Assembly (NCBI GenBank): GCA_965602805.1
Contig: CBFCZK010000005.1
Location: 62,001-126,000 of the forward strand
Direction of reading: 5' to 3'
Source of the DNA: Thiomicrorhabdus sp965602805
Lineage (GTDB): Bacteria > Pseudomonadota > Gammaproteobacteria > Thiomicrospirales > Thiomicrospiraceae
Length of the DNA: 64,000 nucleotides
Positions 18,971-27,850 of the stretch are shown here, piece after piece. A model generated the notes under the pieces. The model had not been told where the DNA came from. It worked only from the letters and a program-made list of their open reading frames with translations, and did not search any database. Numbering within the stretch: position 1 is the stretch's first letter; each line of letters begins with the position of its first letter. A program made the position numbers and the translations under genes.

Positions 18971-19007
18971 GGGTATGGCATCATAAAATTAACGCTCTAG
19001 GCGAGTG

Positions 19008-19694
19008 TTATATTTTAATATATTGCCAACCCGAGTTTAAACGTTCAACCACTGCATCAAGCGCTGGCTTATCGTGCTTTACTTGTGGCAATAATTGCAA
19101 CCTTACATCCTTCTCCATCGCCCTCTGCAAGGCCCTTTTACAGGCATACAAGGTTAAATTATCAAAACGATTTAACAGGCCTTCAAGTTGCTCTCTATTG
19201 GGGTTATTAACATCAAACAGTGTAACTCCTTGATAGTTCGTGACAAAGTCGACTTTGATGCCCGGCCCACCCTTCACTAACAATTTTTCTGTTTTATCTA
19301 ATGCGGCCGCTAATTTTTGCGGATTAGAAGAATCTAAATGAATTAGATATTTTTGCTCCGCCATTTGTTGCTGACTAGCGGAGGATAAGAAGGCCTTGTT
19401 AAAAGGCATATTGACGGATAAAAAGCCTAATAAAATCCCAATAAAAAGCGCTGCAACGGCTGCTTTTGGTAATTGCCACCCGGTATTTTCATGATCGACT
19501 AAAGGTTGATAAGGCGGTACATTGACCAGTTGATAAGAATCCTTTACTTGTCTTTTTAACGCACTAATCTGAATAATTTCTTCACGAAGCGTTTCATCAG
19601 CCTCCATTGCTTGTTCAATTTCTATATTTTCTAGAGACGATAATTCCCCATCAATATAAGCATGAATTTGATATTTTTCGATTACGACACTCAT
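19008..19694 (-). CDS. membrane anti-sigma factor with periplasmic DsrE-like domain
   Basis: 228 residues from the ATG at 19694, which overlaps the sigma-factor stop as TGATG (a TTG one codon earlier is less likely). Three parts are visible. A cytoplasmic N-terminus (IHAYIDGELSSLENIEIEQAM) resembles anti-sigma domains but lacks the zinc-binding cysteines. A single membrane helix spans about 77-97. The periplasmic part (about 115-228) has the layout of the two secreted DsrE-type proteins encoded across the divergent gap: beta start KYLIHLDSSNPQKLAAAL, a middle KVDFVTNYQGVTLF, then LTLYAC with Cys185 where those proteins have VCGN and VCAN, and a closing GWQYIK like GFSYLR. I infer the periplasmic domain is the sensor. 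Assignment comes from reading motifs, not from a search. Confidence 0.72.
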   Translation of the reverse strand: MSVVIEKYQIHAYIDGELSSLENIEIEQAMEADETLREEIIQISALKRQVKDSYQLVNVPPYQPLVDHENTGWQLPKAAVAALFIGILLGFLSVNMPFNKAFLSSASQQQMAEQKYLIHLDSSNPQKLAAALDKTEKLLVKGGPGIKVDFVTNYQGVTLFDVNNPNREQLEGLLNRFDNLTLYACKRALQRAMEKDVRLQLLPQVKHDKPALDAVVERLNSGWQYIKI

Positions 19695-20269
19695 CAACGA
19701 CTCCTCAGTGGAACAACTTTTCTCTGCCCAGAATGAGACTTTTCTAATAACAATCGAAGTTTTTCCCTGCCTCTTGAAATCCGGCTCATCACCGTACCGA
19801 TAGGAGTGGAGGTGATGTCAGAAATTTCCTGATAGGAAAACCCCTGAATATCTGACAGGGAAATCGCTTGTCTGTGCTCAAAAGACAGTTTGCACATTGC
19901 ATTATGCAAAGCATCTTGAGTTTGCAATTGTATTAATTTACTTTCATTACAGACTTCTGCCAAACAGTCATCAACTTCGGCTTCATCCGCCCATTCCCAA
20001 CGGCGATTATATCTTAAATTATCGATAAATTTATTATGCATAATTTTGCTCAACCAAGCACCCAACTGATCAAAATTATCTAAGTCACCTTGCTTCTCAA
20101 GTGCTTTTAGCATGGTTTCTTGCACTAAATCTTGTGCTAAACAGGATTGATGCGTCCACGCAAAAGCGAGCCGATACAGACGTTCATAATGGGCTTCAAG
20201 TGCCATGTTGAATCGTTCTCTTTGCTGTGCTGAACAAAAAAACGTCACGACCTTTCTAGTTAACTTCAT
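19694..20269 (-). CDS. ECF-family RNA polymerase sigma factor
   Basis: 191 residues with sigma region 2 (YRLAFAWTHQSCLAQDLVQETMLKA and WLSKIMHNKFIDNLR) and region 4 (LSFEHRQAISLSDIQGFSYQEISDI followed by GTVMSRISRGREKLR), and no region 1 or 3: an extracytoplasmic-function sigma factor. Its stop shares a base with the start of the anti-sigma gene, so the two are translationally coupled. It faces away from two secreted DsrE-type genes and a porin, which are the likely targets. The N-terminal ~20 residues are poorly conserved; Met22 is an alternative start. Confidence 0.93.
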   Translation of the reverse strand: MKLTRKVVTFFCSAQQRERFNMALEAHYERLYRLAFAWTHQSCLAQDLVQETMLKALEKQGDLDNFDQLGAWLSKIMHNKFIDNLRYNRRWEWADEAEVDDCLAEVCNESKLIQLQTQDALHNAMCKLSFEHRQAISLSDIQGFSYQEISDITSTPIGTVMSRISRGREKLRLLLEKSHSGQRKVVPLRSR

Positions 20270-20414
20270 TGTTAATGGCTTCTTATTGAAAATTGAGTGG
20301 TATAAGTTCTAACCGCACACAAATTACGCCTTTTCTAAAAAAATGCAATCATATTAACAGTTTATGAAATAAATAAAACTTGTACATAGATAGAAAACTC
20401 TATTTCAAATAAAT

Positions 20415-20443
20415 GGAATAAAACGTAGCCCACAAGCGTTTAA
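20415..20443 (+). promoter_or_regulatory. candidate ECF-type promoter for the DsrE-porin genes
   Basis: GGAATA (20415-20420), 16 bp, then CGTTTAA (20437-20443), 42 bp before the first DsrE-type start. The GGAA-type -35 and CGT-type -10 with 16-bp spacing follow the usual ECF pattern. I did not find a clear matching copy in front of the sigma gene itself. Confidence 0.5.
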
Positions 20444-20485
20444 CCTAAGAGTCATCTTATTTATAACATCAGAGGATACAAACAC

Positions 20486-20944
20486 ATGTTTAATAAAACA
20501 GCTCTAAAATTAATATGGTTATTCGTAGGGATCACCGTTTCGATGCCTACCTTTGCCGCACCTAAAGATTCACCATTACCTGAAACATTTGCCGATAATA
20601 AAGTCGTTTTGCAATTAAGTGATCGCGACCCTTTCAAACAAACACTGGTTCTAAACGTCGCTGGAAACCTTCTAAAACATTACGCTGGTAAAGAAGTCGA
20701 TATGGAAATCGTTACCTTCGGTCCAGGTGTACGCATGATGATGGAAGGTAACGTTAATAAACAACGTATCCAGACTCTAATGGATGCTGGTGTTCGTTTC
20801 AGTGTTTGTGGAAATACCGTGACTAACATGGCTAAGAAATTGGGCTATACGCCTGAAATCAATAAAGGTGCTTTGCGTGTTAAAGCCGGTGCAGCTCGTC
20901 TCTTACAGTTAAATATAGCCGGATGGAAACATTTAAAACCATAG
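20486..20944 (+). CDS. secreted DsrE-family protein (first copy)
   Basis: 152 residues: a signal peptide (LIWLFVGITVSMPTFAA, cleaved near residue 25) and a single DsrE/DsrF-like domain. The domain runs from VVLQLSDRDPFKQTLVLNVAGN through VDMEIVTFGPGVRMM to RFSVCGNT, with Cys108 at the position of the family's sulfur-carrying cysteine. The mature protein should be periplasmic. It is followed 20 bp later by a related gene and then a porin. Possible role: binding or relaying reactive sulfur in the periplasm (inference). A GAGGATACA ribosome site precedes the start. Confidence 0.8.
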   Translation: MFNKTALKLIWLFVGITVSMPTFAAPKDSPLPETFADNKVVLQLSDRDPFKQTLVLNVAGNLLKHYAGKEVDMEIVTFGPGVRMMMEGNVNKQRIQTLMDAGVRFSVCGNTVTNMAKKLGYTPEINKGALRVKAGAARLLQLNIAGWKHLKP

Positions 20945-20964
20945 CCACTAAAGGATAAAAACTT

Positions 20965-21453
20965 ATGAAAACACTTCAAACAATCTCTCAATTGTTCCTA
21001 ATGGTACTGGTTACCAGCTTATCGTTCTCAGCAATGGCAGCCAGCGACCGTTATGGAAAACAGAAAGTGGTTTACCACGTGAATTATGACAATGCCAAAA
21101 AACAGTCTGGCGCTTTAAGAAACATTCAAAACCACATCAATGCTGTCGGCGCTGATAACCTGGATGTTAGAGTCGTGATGCATGGCAATGGTTTATCTTT
21201 AATACTTAAGCCTGGAGCACTTAAAGAAGTTCCTAAATTTAATGCTGCCAATGCCACTCAAGAAATGATGCAAAAAATAGACAAATTGAAGCTGCAAGGT
21301 GTGAGTTTTAATGTCTGCGCCAATACCCTTAAGGGCAGAAAAGTCAATGTTGAAAAGCATTTATACGATGCATCTAAGTCAGATATTGTGCCAAGTGGTG
21401 TTGCAGAGCTTGCCTATCTACAAGACCAAGGTTTCAGTTACCTTCGCCCTTAA
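20965..21453 (+). CDS. secreted DsrE-family protein (second copy)
   Basis: 162 residues: signal peptide (FLMVLVTSLSFSAMA) and a DsrE-like domain from KVVYHVNYDNAKK, through LDVRVVMHGNGLSLIL, to SFNVCAN with Cys118 in the equivalent place to Cys108 of the upstream protein. The closing GVAELAYLQDQGFSYLRP matches GAARLLQLNIAGWKHLKP of the first copy. The two are paralogues with only modest identity, so the duplication is old. The same domain layout appears in the anti-sigma factor encoded on the other strand. Same operon as the porin. Confidence 0.8.
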   Translation: MKTLQTISQLFLMVLVTSLSFSAMAASDRYGKQKVVYHVNYDNAKKQSGALRNIQNHINAVGADNLDVRVVMHGNGLSLILKPGALKEVPKFNAANATQEMMQKIDKLKLQGVSFNVCANTLKGRKVNVEKHLYDASKSDIVPSGVAELAYLQDQGFSYLRP

Positions 21454-21503
21454 GTATTAGACATAAAAACATTGTAAGTAATTAAAGAATCATGAGGATA
21501 CAC

Positions 21504-22865
21504 ATGCTAAATAAAAAATACGTATTTAAAAAAACCGCCATCCTACTAGCCTTAGCAGGTGCTTTAGGTTCACAATCAGTACAAGCCGCTAACTGGTTAA
21601 TGTTACAAGGAACAGAAAAAGATCATCAGGCACCACGTGCTAAGGTTTGGGGATTTGCCCAAGTAGATTATCAACAAACAGATGATACTAAACTTCCAAC
21701 ATTAGCTAATGGTGCTGCTCCTTTATCGGGCACAAAGGCCGCTTTTAACCAGATGGCACCTCAACTGACTACATCAAGTGGATTTAATATCAAACGCGCC
21801 CGAATTGGAGTGCGTGGTGCAAACCTTCCATTAGATAAAGATGTAAATTACTTTTTAATGATGGAAATGGGTAATAATGGTATTACGACGGGTGGCAGCG
21901 GTTCTCAAGGACAGTTGACGGATGCAAGCGTTACCTTAAATCACATACCAGGTGCTAGAGTCCGTGTTGGACTCTTTAAAACTCCAGGTTCTGAAGAATC
22001 ATTTAAAGGAATCCCTGTTTTTAACTATGTAAATTTCACTAACGGAACTGACCGTCTATTGATTGAAAGAAAGGTTGATGACACTGGATCATCACCATTT
22101 GTAAACACCGTTACGGGAAAACGAACAGATCCTGCTTTTGCAGTAAGAGATACGGGTATCCAAGTATTTGATACCTTTAAACAAGGTGATTGGGAACATA
22201 GTTACGCCATTATGTATGGTAATGGTAACGGTTTGGCTATGACCGATAACGATAAAAATAAAGATTTATACCTTTATGCTTCAACAGAAAAGGTCTTTGG
22301 TCAATCAAAAGGACCACGTCGTCACGGCATGAAATTCTATGCTTGGTCACAATCAGGTAAAAGAACGGTCAAAGTTGGAGGCACTACAGATACAGAATTT
22401 GATAGAGACCGAAAAGGGTTAGGGATGACTTATTTTGATGGTAAATATCGAGCAGCAGCGGAATATATTACAGCTGATGGTATGATTTGGGGTGGTCCTG
22501 TAGCAGGCGCTGCAAGCAATGCAGCAGCAGGAAATTTAACCGCATTTACAGTTCAAAAAGCAACAGCTTACCAGCTAGACTTGGGTTATAGAATCAAGCC
22601 GAATCTTGAGTTAAATGCGCGTTATGATGTTTTAGATAGTGCAACAGAATCCGATACTCAATCTGGATCAGGTGCTGATAAACATCGTCTATTTACCACC
22701 ACTACCTTAGGTGCACAGTACTTCTTTAATAAAAAGACTTCTGTACGTTTAAACTACGAAATTCGCAATTTGGAAGCTCCTGATGCAGCAGCTGGTTCAA
22801 ACCCGACTCGAGTCGCCAAAGTTTTAGACAACCGTCTTTCAGCTCAGCTTATGATGATTTTCTAA
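21504..22865 (+). CDS. outer-membrane porin (OprP/OprO-like)
   Basis: 453 residues from the ATG at 21504; the ATG at 21492 overlaps the GAGGATAC ribosome site and is rejected. A signal peptide (ILLALAGALGSQSVQA) is followed by beta-barrel sequence: KVWGFAQVDYQQ, FNIKRARIGVRGANLPLDKDVNYFLMMEMG, and a terminal aromatic residue (LMMIF) as expected for outer-membrane insertion. It resembles phosphate-selective porin families. As the third gene behind two periplasmic DsrE-type proteins it may admit an anion such as a sulfur oxyanion; that is inference. Confidence 0.83.
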   Translation: MLNKKYVFKKTAILLALAGALGSQSVQAANWLMLQGTEKDHQAPRAKVWGFAQVDYQQTDDTKLPTLANGAAPLSGTKAAFNQMAPQLTTSSGFNIKRARIGVRGANLPLDKDVNYFLMMEMGNNGITTGGSGSQGQLTDASVTLNHIPGARVRVGLFKTPGSEESFKGIPVFNYVNFTNGTDRLLIERKVDDTGSSPFVNTVTGKRTDPAFAVRDTGIQVFDTFKQGDWEHSYAIMYGNGNGLAMTDNDKNKDLYLYASTEKVFGQSKGPRRHGMKFYAWSQSGKRTVKVGGTTDTEFDRDRKGLGMTYFDGKYRAAAEYITADGMIWGGPVAGAASNAAAGNLTAFTVQKATAYQLDLGYRIKPNLELNARYDVLDSATESDTQSGSGADKHRLFTTTTLGAQYFFNKKTSVRLNYEIRNLEAPDAAAGSNPTRVAKVLDNRLSAQLMMIF

Positions 22866-22923
22866 TTTAAACATATAAATCAAAATTTACTCTTTTATTG
22901 GTTGGATGACCCCCCAACCATTT

Positions 22924-22962
22924 GCCCCTATTAACTTCCTACAATGATAGGGGTCTTTTTTA
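22924..22962 (+). terminator. rho-independent terminator of the DsrE-porin operon
   Basis: CCCCTAT / ATAGGGG stem with a 15-base loop, followed by TCTTTTTT. Confidence 0.8.
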
Positions 22963-22984
22963 TAAAAAACCTAGGATTTGGTCT

Positions 22985-25045
22985 TTAAACCGCTATCCCA
23001 CTATGGCGTAATAAGGCATCTATATTTGGTTCACGGCCTCTAAACGCTTTAAACAGCACCATTGGATCAACCGAACCACCCGCGGCTAAAATAATATTCT
23101 TAAATTTAGCACCCGTTTCTGGGTTCAAAATACCTTCCTCTTCAAACAAACTAAAGGCATCTGCCGAAAGTACTTCTGCCCACTTGTAGCTGAAATACCC
23201 GGCCGCATACCCTCCCGCAAAGATGTGGCTGAAACTGTGCATCGAACGGCTGTATTCTGGCGGCATGACCACTGCCACTTCTTCACGAATACGTTGTGAT
23301 AAATCGGCAATCGCTTCGACCTGCTCGGAATTATAAAAGGCATGCATTTCAAAATCGGCCAGTGAAAACTCCACCTGACGTAACATCATCATGGCCGACT
23401 GAAAACCACGGCTTCTCTTTAAGGAATCAAACAGTGCATCCGGCAAGGTTTCCCCGGTCTCAACATGACTTGAAATCAATTCTAAGCCCTCTTTTTCCCA
23501 ACAGAAGTTTTCCATAAACTGTGAAGGTAACTCAACCGCATCCCAAGGAACACCACTGATTCCAGAAATATCCAACTGTTCCATCTCTGTCATAAGGTGG
23601 TGAATACCGTGTCCAAACTCATGGAACAAGGTTGTCAATTCATCGTGCGTTAAACACGCAACTTGTCCCTCTAATGGCGGGGTGAAGTTACACACCAGAT
23701 AGGCCACAGGTTTTTGTAGTTCACCGTTAGAATGTAACCAACGCGTCACCGCTGAATCCATCCAAGCACCACCGCGTTTATTTTCACGCGCGTAAAGATC
23801 TAAATAAAACTGTCCAATAACCTCGTCATTCGCATTCAACAACTCATACAAACGTACTTCAGGATGCCACACAGGCACATCTGTTTTGGCTTGAATACGA
23901 ATTCCAAACAAGGTCTGCGTAATTTCAAACAACCCTTTTAAAGCCGATTCCACTGGAAAGTAGGGACGTAACAATTCTTGAGAAAGTGACAAGGTCTTGC
24001 TTTTAAACTTTTCAGACGCAAAGGTTACATCCCACGGTTGAAAGTCATTAATACCTAATTCATCCCTGGCAAATGCCGTTAAGGTTGCTAACTCTAATTC
24101 TGCCTGCGGTTTAGATTTGACTGCCAAATCACGTAAGAAGCCCAATACTTGATCACTGCTTTCCGCCATCTTAGTCGCTAAAGAGTAATCGGCGTATTGG
24201 TCAAAACCAAGTAAATTGGCTTTTTGATGACGTAACGAACGAATTTTAAGGATATTATCGCTGTTATCAAACTCTGTATTGTGTGCTTGATCTGAGGAAC
24301 GCGTGCCAAAAGCACGGTAGACTTCTGCTCTTAATTCTCGGCTATCTGCATGTGTCATTACTGCTAAATAGGAAGGAAAGTCCAAGGTCACACACCAGCC
24401 AGATAACGCTCTATTTTCAGCAAGTTGTTTCAGTAAACCTTTTGCCGAATCTGGCAAACCCTTTAAAAGGCTTTCATCGGTAATATGCTTTAACCAGGCC
24501 TGGGTAGATTTCAAAACATTATTGGAAAACTGACTGCTGAGTTGTGACAATTGTTGCGAAATTTCCTGATACTCTGACTGTTTCTCAGATGGCAATGCGA
24601 TACCGCTTAAACGGAAATTACGTAAGGCGTTCTCAATGACTTTTTTCTGCGCCAGAGAGTAGTTCATAAACTCCAGGCTATCTGCAATCTCATTGAACTT
24701 GGCGTATAAACCAGCGTTCTGCCCTACCTCCGTATAATAAGCCGTCACCTTGCCCAAACAATCGGTATAGGCTTTATGCCAATCATCACTGTTTTTAACG
24801 GCATCTAAATGGCCAATCGGCCCCCAAACACGTTCAAAACGGTTATCAATCACCTCTAAAGGTTCGATAAAATTTTGCCAAGTTGGAAGTTCAGTCATGG
24901 AAACCAAACGGTTTATTTCTTTACGATTATCGGCTAGCAGTTGAGTAATGGCAGGCTCGATATGTTTCACGTGAAACAATTCAAAATTAGGCAGTGAAGT
25001 AATATTTAACAAAGGATTGTCTTGGGTTTGAGGTAATTTGGTCAT
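22985..25045 (-). CDS. prlC: oligopeptidase A (M3 metallopeptidase)
   Basis: 686-residue cytoplasmic zinc peptidase of the M3 family, close to E. coli oligopeptidase A (680 residues). The zinc-binding HEXXH appears as HEFGH in LTTLFHEFGHGIHHL, with the downstream family motif MENFCWE. It degrades signal peptides and other short peptides after endoproteolysis. The N-terminal part of the gene contains the full 16-bp parS site, and another part contains a palindrome copy. Monocistronic by appearance. Confidence 0.94.
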   Translation of the reverse strand: MTKLPQTQDNPLLNITSLPNFELFHVKHIEPAITQLLADNRKEINRLVSMTELPTWQNFIEPLEVIDNRFERVWGPIGHLDAVKNSDDWHKAYTDCLGKVTAYYTEVGQNAGLYAKFNEIADSLEFMNYSLAQKKVIENALRNFRLSGIALPSEKQSEYQEISQQLSQLSSQFSNNVLKSTQAWLKHITDESLLKGLPDSAKGLLKQLAENRALSGWCVTLDFPSYLAVMTHADSRELRAEVYRAFGTRSSDQAHNTEFDNSDNILKIRSLRHQKANLLGFDQYADYSLATKMAESSDQVLGFLRDLAVKSKPQAELELATLTAFARDELGINDFQPWDVTFASEKFKSKTLSLSQELLRPYFPVESALKGLFEITQTLFGIRIQAKTDVPVWHPEVRLYELLNANDEVIGQFYLDLYARENKRGGAWMDSAVTRWLHSNGELQKPVAYLVCNFTPPLEGQVACLTHDELTTLFHEFGHGIHHLMTEMEQLDISGISGVPWDAVELPSQFMENFCWEKEGLELISSHVETGETLPDALFDSLKRSRGFQSAMMMLRQVEFSLADFEMHAFYNSEQVEAIADLSQRIREEVAVVMPPEYSRSMHSFSHIFAGGYAAGYFSYKWAEVLSADAFSLFEEEGILNPETGAKFKNIILAAGGSVDPMVLFKAFRGREPNIDALLRHSGIAV
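24494..24503. repeat. CCAGGCCTGG palindrome, genic copy
   Basis: Perfect 10-bp core within the oligopeptidase gene; on the coding strand it spells T-Q-A-W using CAG GCC TGG. Confidence 0.6.
24963..24978. other. parS centromere site 3 (full 16-mer)
   Basis: TGTTTCACGTGAAACA, the complete 16-bp consensus parS, within the 5' part of the oligopeptidase gene. This is the best match of the four sites. Confidence 0.93.
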
Positions 25046-25167
25046 ATGGATTTCTTATGTTTCGCTCTATTTAAAAAGAATATAAATCAAAATACCAATT
25101 TGAAATTTTGCTTCAAACAGAATTGATTTAGAATGAAATTATTATAGCGCAATGAGGCACACTAATA

Positions 25168-25587
25168 ATGAAACACTTTCAGTCAGAAATAGTCTTACAA
25201 AGCCCAAATCGGGGTACCTATAACATCACTGATAAAATCAATACACTGGTCATTGAATCAGATATTCAATCTGGAATATGTCATGTATTTATCCAACACA
25301 CCTCAGCTTCACTGATTATTACTGAAAATGCCGATTCGACTGTCAGAGAAGATATTGAGTATTGGATGCAAAAAACCGTGATGGATGGTGATCCAAACTA
25401 TAAACATAACTATGAAGGGGACGATGATATGAGTGGCCATATTCGTTGTATGGTTACCGACATGAATCAAACTATTCCGGTGACACATGGCCAACTCAAC
25501 TTGGGTACTTGGCAAGGTTTGTTTTTATATGAACACCGTACCGGTCGTTTTGATCGAAAACTGATTATTACCATTCAGGGGAAATAG
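25168..25587 (+). CDS. yjbQ: YjbQ / UPF0047 family protein
   Basis: 139 residues, the normal length for the family. Visible motifs are IQHTSASLIITENAD, the acidic-rich YKHNYEGDDDMSGHI and LGTWQGLFLYEHR, including the His and Asp residues that form the conserved pocket. E. coli YjbQ has weak thiamine-phosphate synthase activity, but the physiological role is not settled. It stands alone between two minus-strand genes. Confidence 0.9.
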   Translation: MKHFQSEIVLQSPNRGTYNITDKINTLVIESDIQSGICHVFIQHTSASLIITENADSTVREDIEYWMQKTVMDGDPNYKHNYEGDDDMSGHIRCMVTDMNQTIPVTHGQLNLGTWQGLFLYEHRTGRFDRKLIITIQGK

Positions 25588-25840
25588 CGAAATTAGATTT
25601 AAGTACTCAGAACAACCCTAATCTTAAAATTAAGCGTTTTTATCAATTCTAGATAATTTTGATGGTATATATTCAAAAATCCTTAATTAGAGGCTATTTA
25701 TGAGGTTTTTGTACTTAAACCCTGACTCAAACACTATCTGCACTATAAAAACCCCTTTAAGGGCTATTAATGAAAGCCAAAAATCTCGCCAATCGCTCAA
25801 AAAACTGAAATCGTTAAAACCAAACAAGACAAATACGTGT

Positions 25841-27637
25841 CTATTTTTGAGTCTCTGAATTAGATTCTTGCTTTTCAGTTTCGCTTTCACTGACAAGTTG
25901 CAAACGCGCAATGCGTTTTGATAAAGTGTGTAACTGTTTAAAACCATCAATTAACTGCATTTCGTAACGAAAAACTTTTAAGCGTTCTGCATCAGGTTTA
26001 AAATGTTTAACCTGATGTGTTAATGCTTCTTGAATCAAGTGATCAATGGTTTGTTTAATCGCCAAAACTGATAACGCTGCCTCACTGTCTTTGGCATAAA
26101 TACTGTGTAAGGCCTTCTCCATAGCCTTACCCACTTCTGAGGTCAGCTGACCCACAAGATTCAGCATGGTTTCACTTGGCTTAATATTTTCTTGAATCAT
26201 CTCATGTAACACTTGTTGTAAATTAGAATGAATTGCCTCTAACATCGACTCCAAATTATTTGCGACATTCATAAGCTTCATATATTCCAGCTGCTCCTCT
26301 GTAGTCAACTCTGATTGCCCTGCTTGACCGAGATAACTGAGTATCTGGCCTTGGTATGATCTTAAGCGCTGTAAAGTCATATCCTCGCGAGCCAATCTAT
26401 CAATATTGGGGTTGGCAATCATTGAAATCAGACGTCTATAAAATAGACCAACCTGTTTTTGGTAGTGTTCCAACTGCACATTGACCGCTTTCATTGCCAA
26501 AGTGGGTGTACCTATTAACGCCTTATCCAAAAATTCACACTGGAATTCACCAATCTCTTTTTCCTCTGGTAGTATTGGAAAAACCTTATAAACACTCCAC
26601 AAGAAAAATGGAATCAATGGTAAAAACAATAATAAAGTAATTAAGTTGAATAGAGTATTGGCATTGGCTATCTCACGGGGAGTGTTTTCAGCCATGACCT
26701 CCATGGTCTGATCATTAAGGACATCATGCGCTGAAATAACCATAGCAAACTGAGCCAGTTCCGGGATAAAAGGCAGAAAAACCACAACCCCTAACACATT
26801 AAATTGTAGGTGCACAAAAGCCGTTCTTAATGCTTCCCTTGACTTACCAATGGTCGCTAACATCGCGGTGACTGTCGTGCCAATATTGGCACCCATGATA
26901 AGTACAATGCCAGCGGGTAAAGTTAATAAACCATTACTCGCCATCACAATAACGATGGCAATCGTCGCTGAAGAAGATTGCACTAATGCGGTAAAGACCA
27001 ACCCGACTAAAATACCCAGAAAAGGATTTTGCATCTCAAGCATCAAATCTAAAAAGGGTTGATAGGTTTTTAAAGGCTCCATGCCTTCACTCATGATATT
27101 CATACCAAAAAATATCAAACCTAAGCCCATTATCAAATCACCAATTGCTTTTTTCTTACGCAGTTTGGCACTAAATTGGATAATAAAACCGACTGCAACC
27201 ATCAATAAAGCAAAGTGTGTCACCTTAAAGGCGACAATTTGCGCCGTCATGGTTGTCCCTAAGTTTGCCCCCATAATCACGCCCGCAGCCTGGCCAACAG
27301 TCATCAATCCAGCCGAAACAAAGCCAACCACTAATACACTCGTCACAGAAGATGATTGAATGACCGCTGTAACACCGGCTCCGGTTATCGCGCCCATCAC
27401 TCTATTGGTCGTTAACTTACCCAACATGTTTTTCATTTTGTCACCGGCAACCACCAATAAGCCTTTGACCATCTGCTCCATGCCAAACAGGAACAGAGCC
27501 AGCCCACCCGCCAACCACATAAACATGGTAAACCAGTCGAGTGATTGTTCGTTCAGAGACTGTGAAAAGGCAAACGAACTATAGAAAATTGCAAAGACAG
27601 CGAAGATACGAATAATGATTTGGGCGTTGACGAACAT
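25841..27637 (-). CDS. NptA-type Na+/phosphate symporter with PhoU-like tail
   Basis: 598 residues. The hydrophobic N-terminal two thirds hold an internally repeated Na/Pi-cotransporter core with the paired QSSS signatures (AVIQSSSVTSVLVVGF and ALVQSSSATIAIVIVMA) and GANLGTT / GANIGTT. Residues ~360-560 form a helical PhoU-like cytoplasmic domain. The gene begins 213 bp from the divergent rhodanese gene. No Pho box is evident to me. It probably imports phosphate coupled to sodium, consistent with two Na+/H+ antiporters elsewhere in the window; some homologues transport other substrates. Confidence 0.88.
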   Translation of the reverse strand: MFVNAQIIIRIFAVFAIFYSSFAFSQSLNEQSLDWFTMFMWLAGGLALFLFGMEQMVKGLLVVAGDKMKNMLGKLTTNRVMGAITGAGVTAVIQSSSVTSVLVVGFVSAGLMTVGQAAGVIMGANLGTTMTAQIVAFKVTHFALLMVAVGFIIQFSAKLRKKKAIGDLIMGLGLIFFGMNIMSEGMEPLKTYQPFLDLMLEMQNPFLGILVGLVFTALVQSSSATIAIVIVMASNGLLTLPAGIVLIMGANIGTTVTAMLATIGKSREALRTAFVHLQFNVLGVVVFLPFIPELAQFAMVISAHDVLNDQTMEVMAENTPREIANANTLFNLITLLLFLPLIPFFLWSVYKVFPILPEEKEIGEFQCEFLDKALIGTPTLAMKAVNVQLEHYQKQVGLFYRRLISMIANPNIDRLAREDMTLQRLRSYQGQILSYLGQAGQSELTTEEQLEYMKLMNVANNLESMLEAIHSNLQQVLHEMIQENIKPSETMLNLVGQLTSEVGKAMEKALHSIYAKDSEAALSVLAIKQTIDHLIQEALTHQVKHFKPDAERLKVFRYEMQLIDGFKQLHTLSKRIARLQLVSESETEKQESNSETQK

Positions 27638-27707
27638 TCTTAATTAATCCGTTAATGTTGATAAGAGTATCTTTATACTAACCCTATTAAAATCACAGAG
27701 TTAGGAT

Positions 27708-27735
27708 TTATCATTTTTAAATAAAAAAATGATAA
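27708..27735. promoter_or_regulatory. 11-bp inverted repeat in divergent promoter region
   Basis: TTATCATTTTT (27708-27718) and AAAAATGATAA (27725-27735), perfect arms with a 6-bp AT spacer, between nptA-like and rhodanese genes. It may be an operator; AT-richness lowers its weight. Confidence 0.35.
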
Positions 27736-27850
27736 CTTTAAGAATACCAATAATAATTTTTGATGACTAATTATAGATATAATTATATATAATGATTTCA
27801 TAATATGATTAAATAGTTAAATACATTTATAAAACTTAAGGATACAAATA

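Noticed and set aside
25687..25950. 87-residue minus-strand ORF
   Set aside because: It overlaps the 3' part of the Na/Pi transporter gene in another frame and has no ribosome site or recognisable domain.
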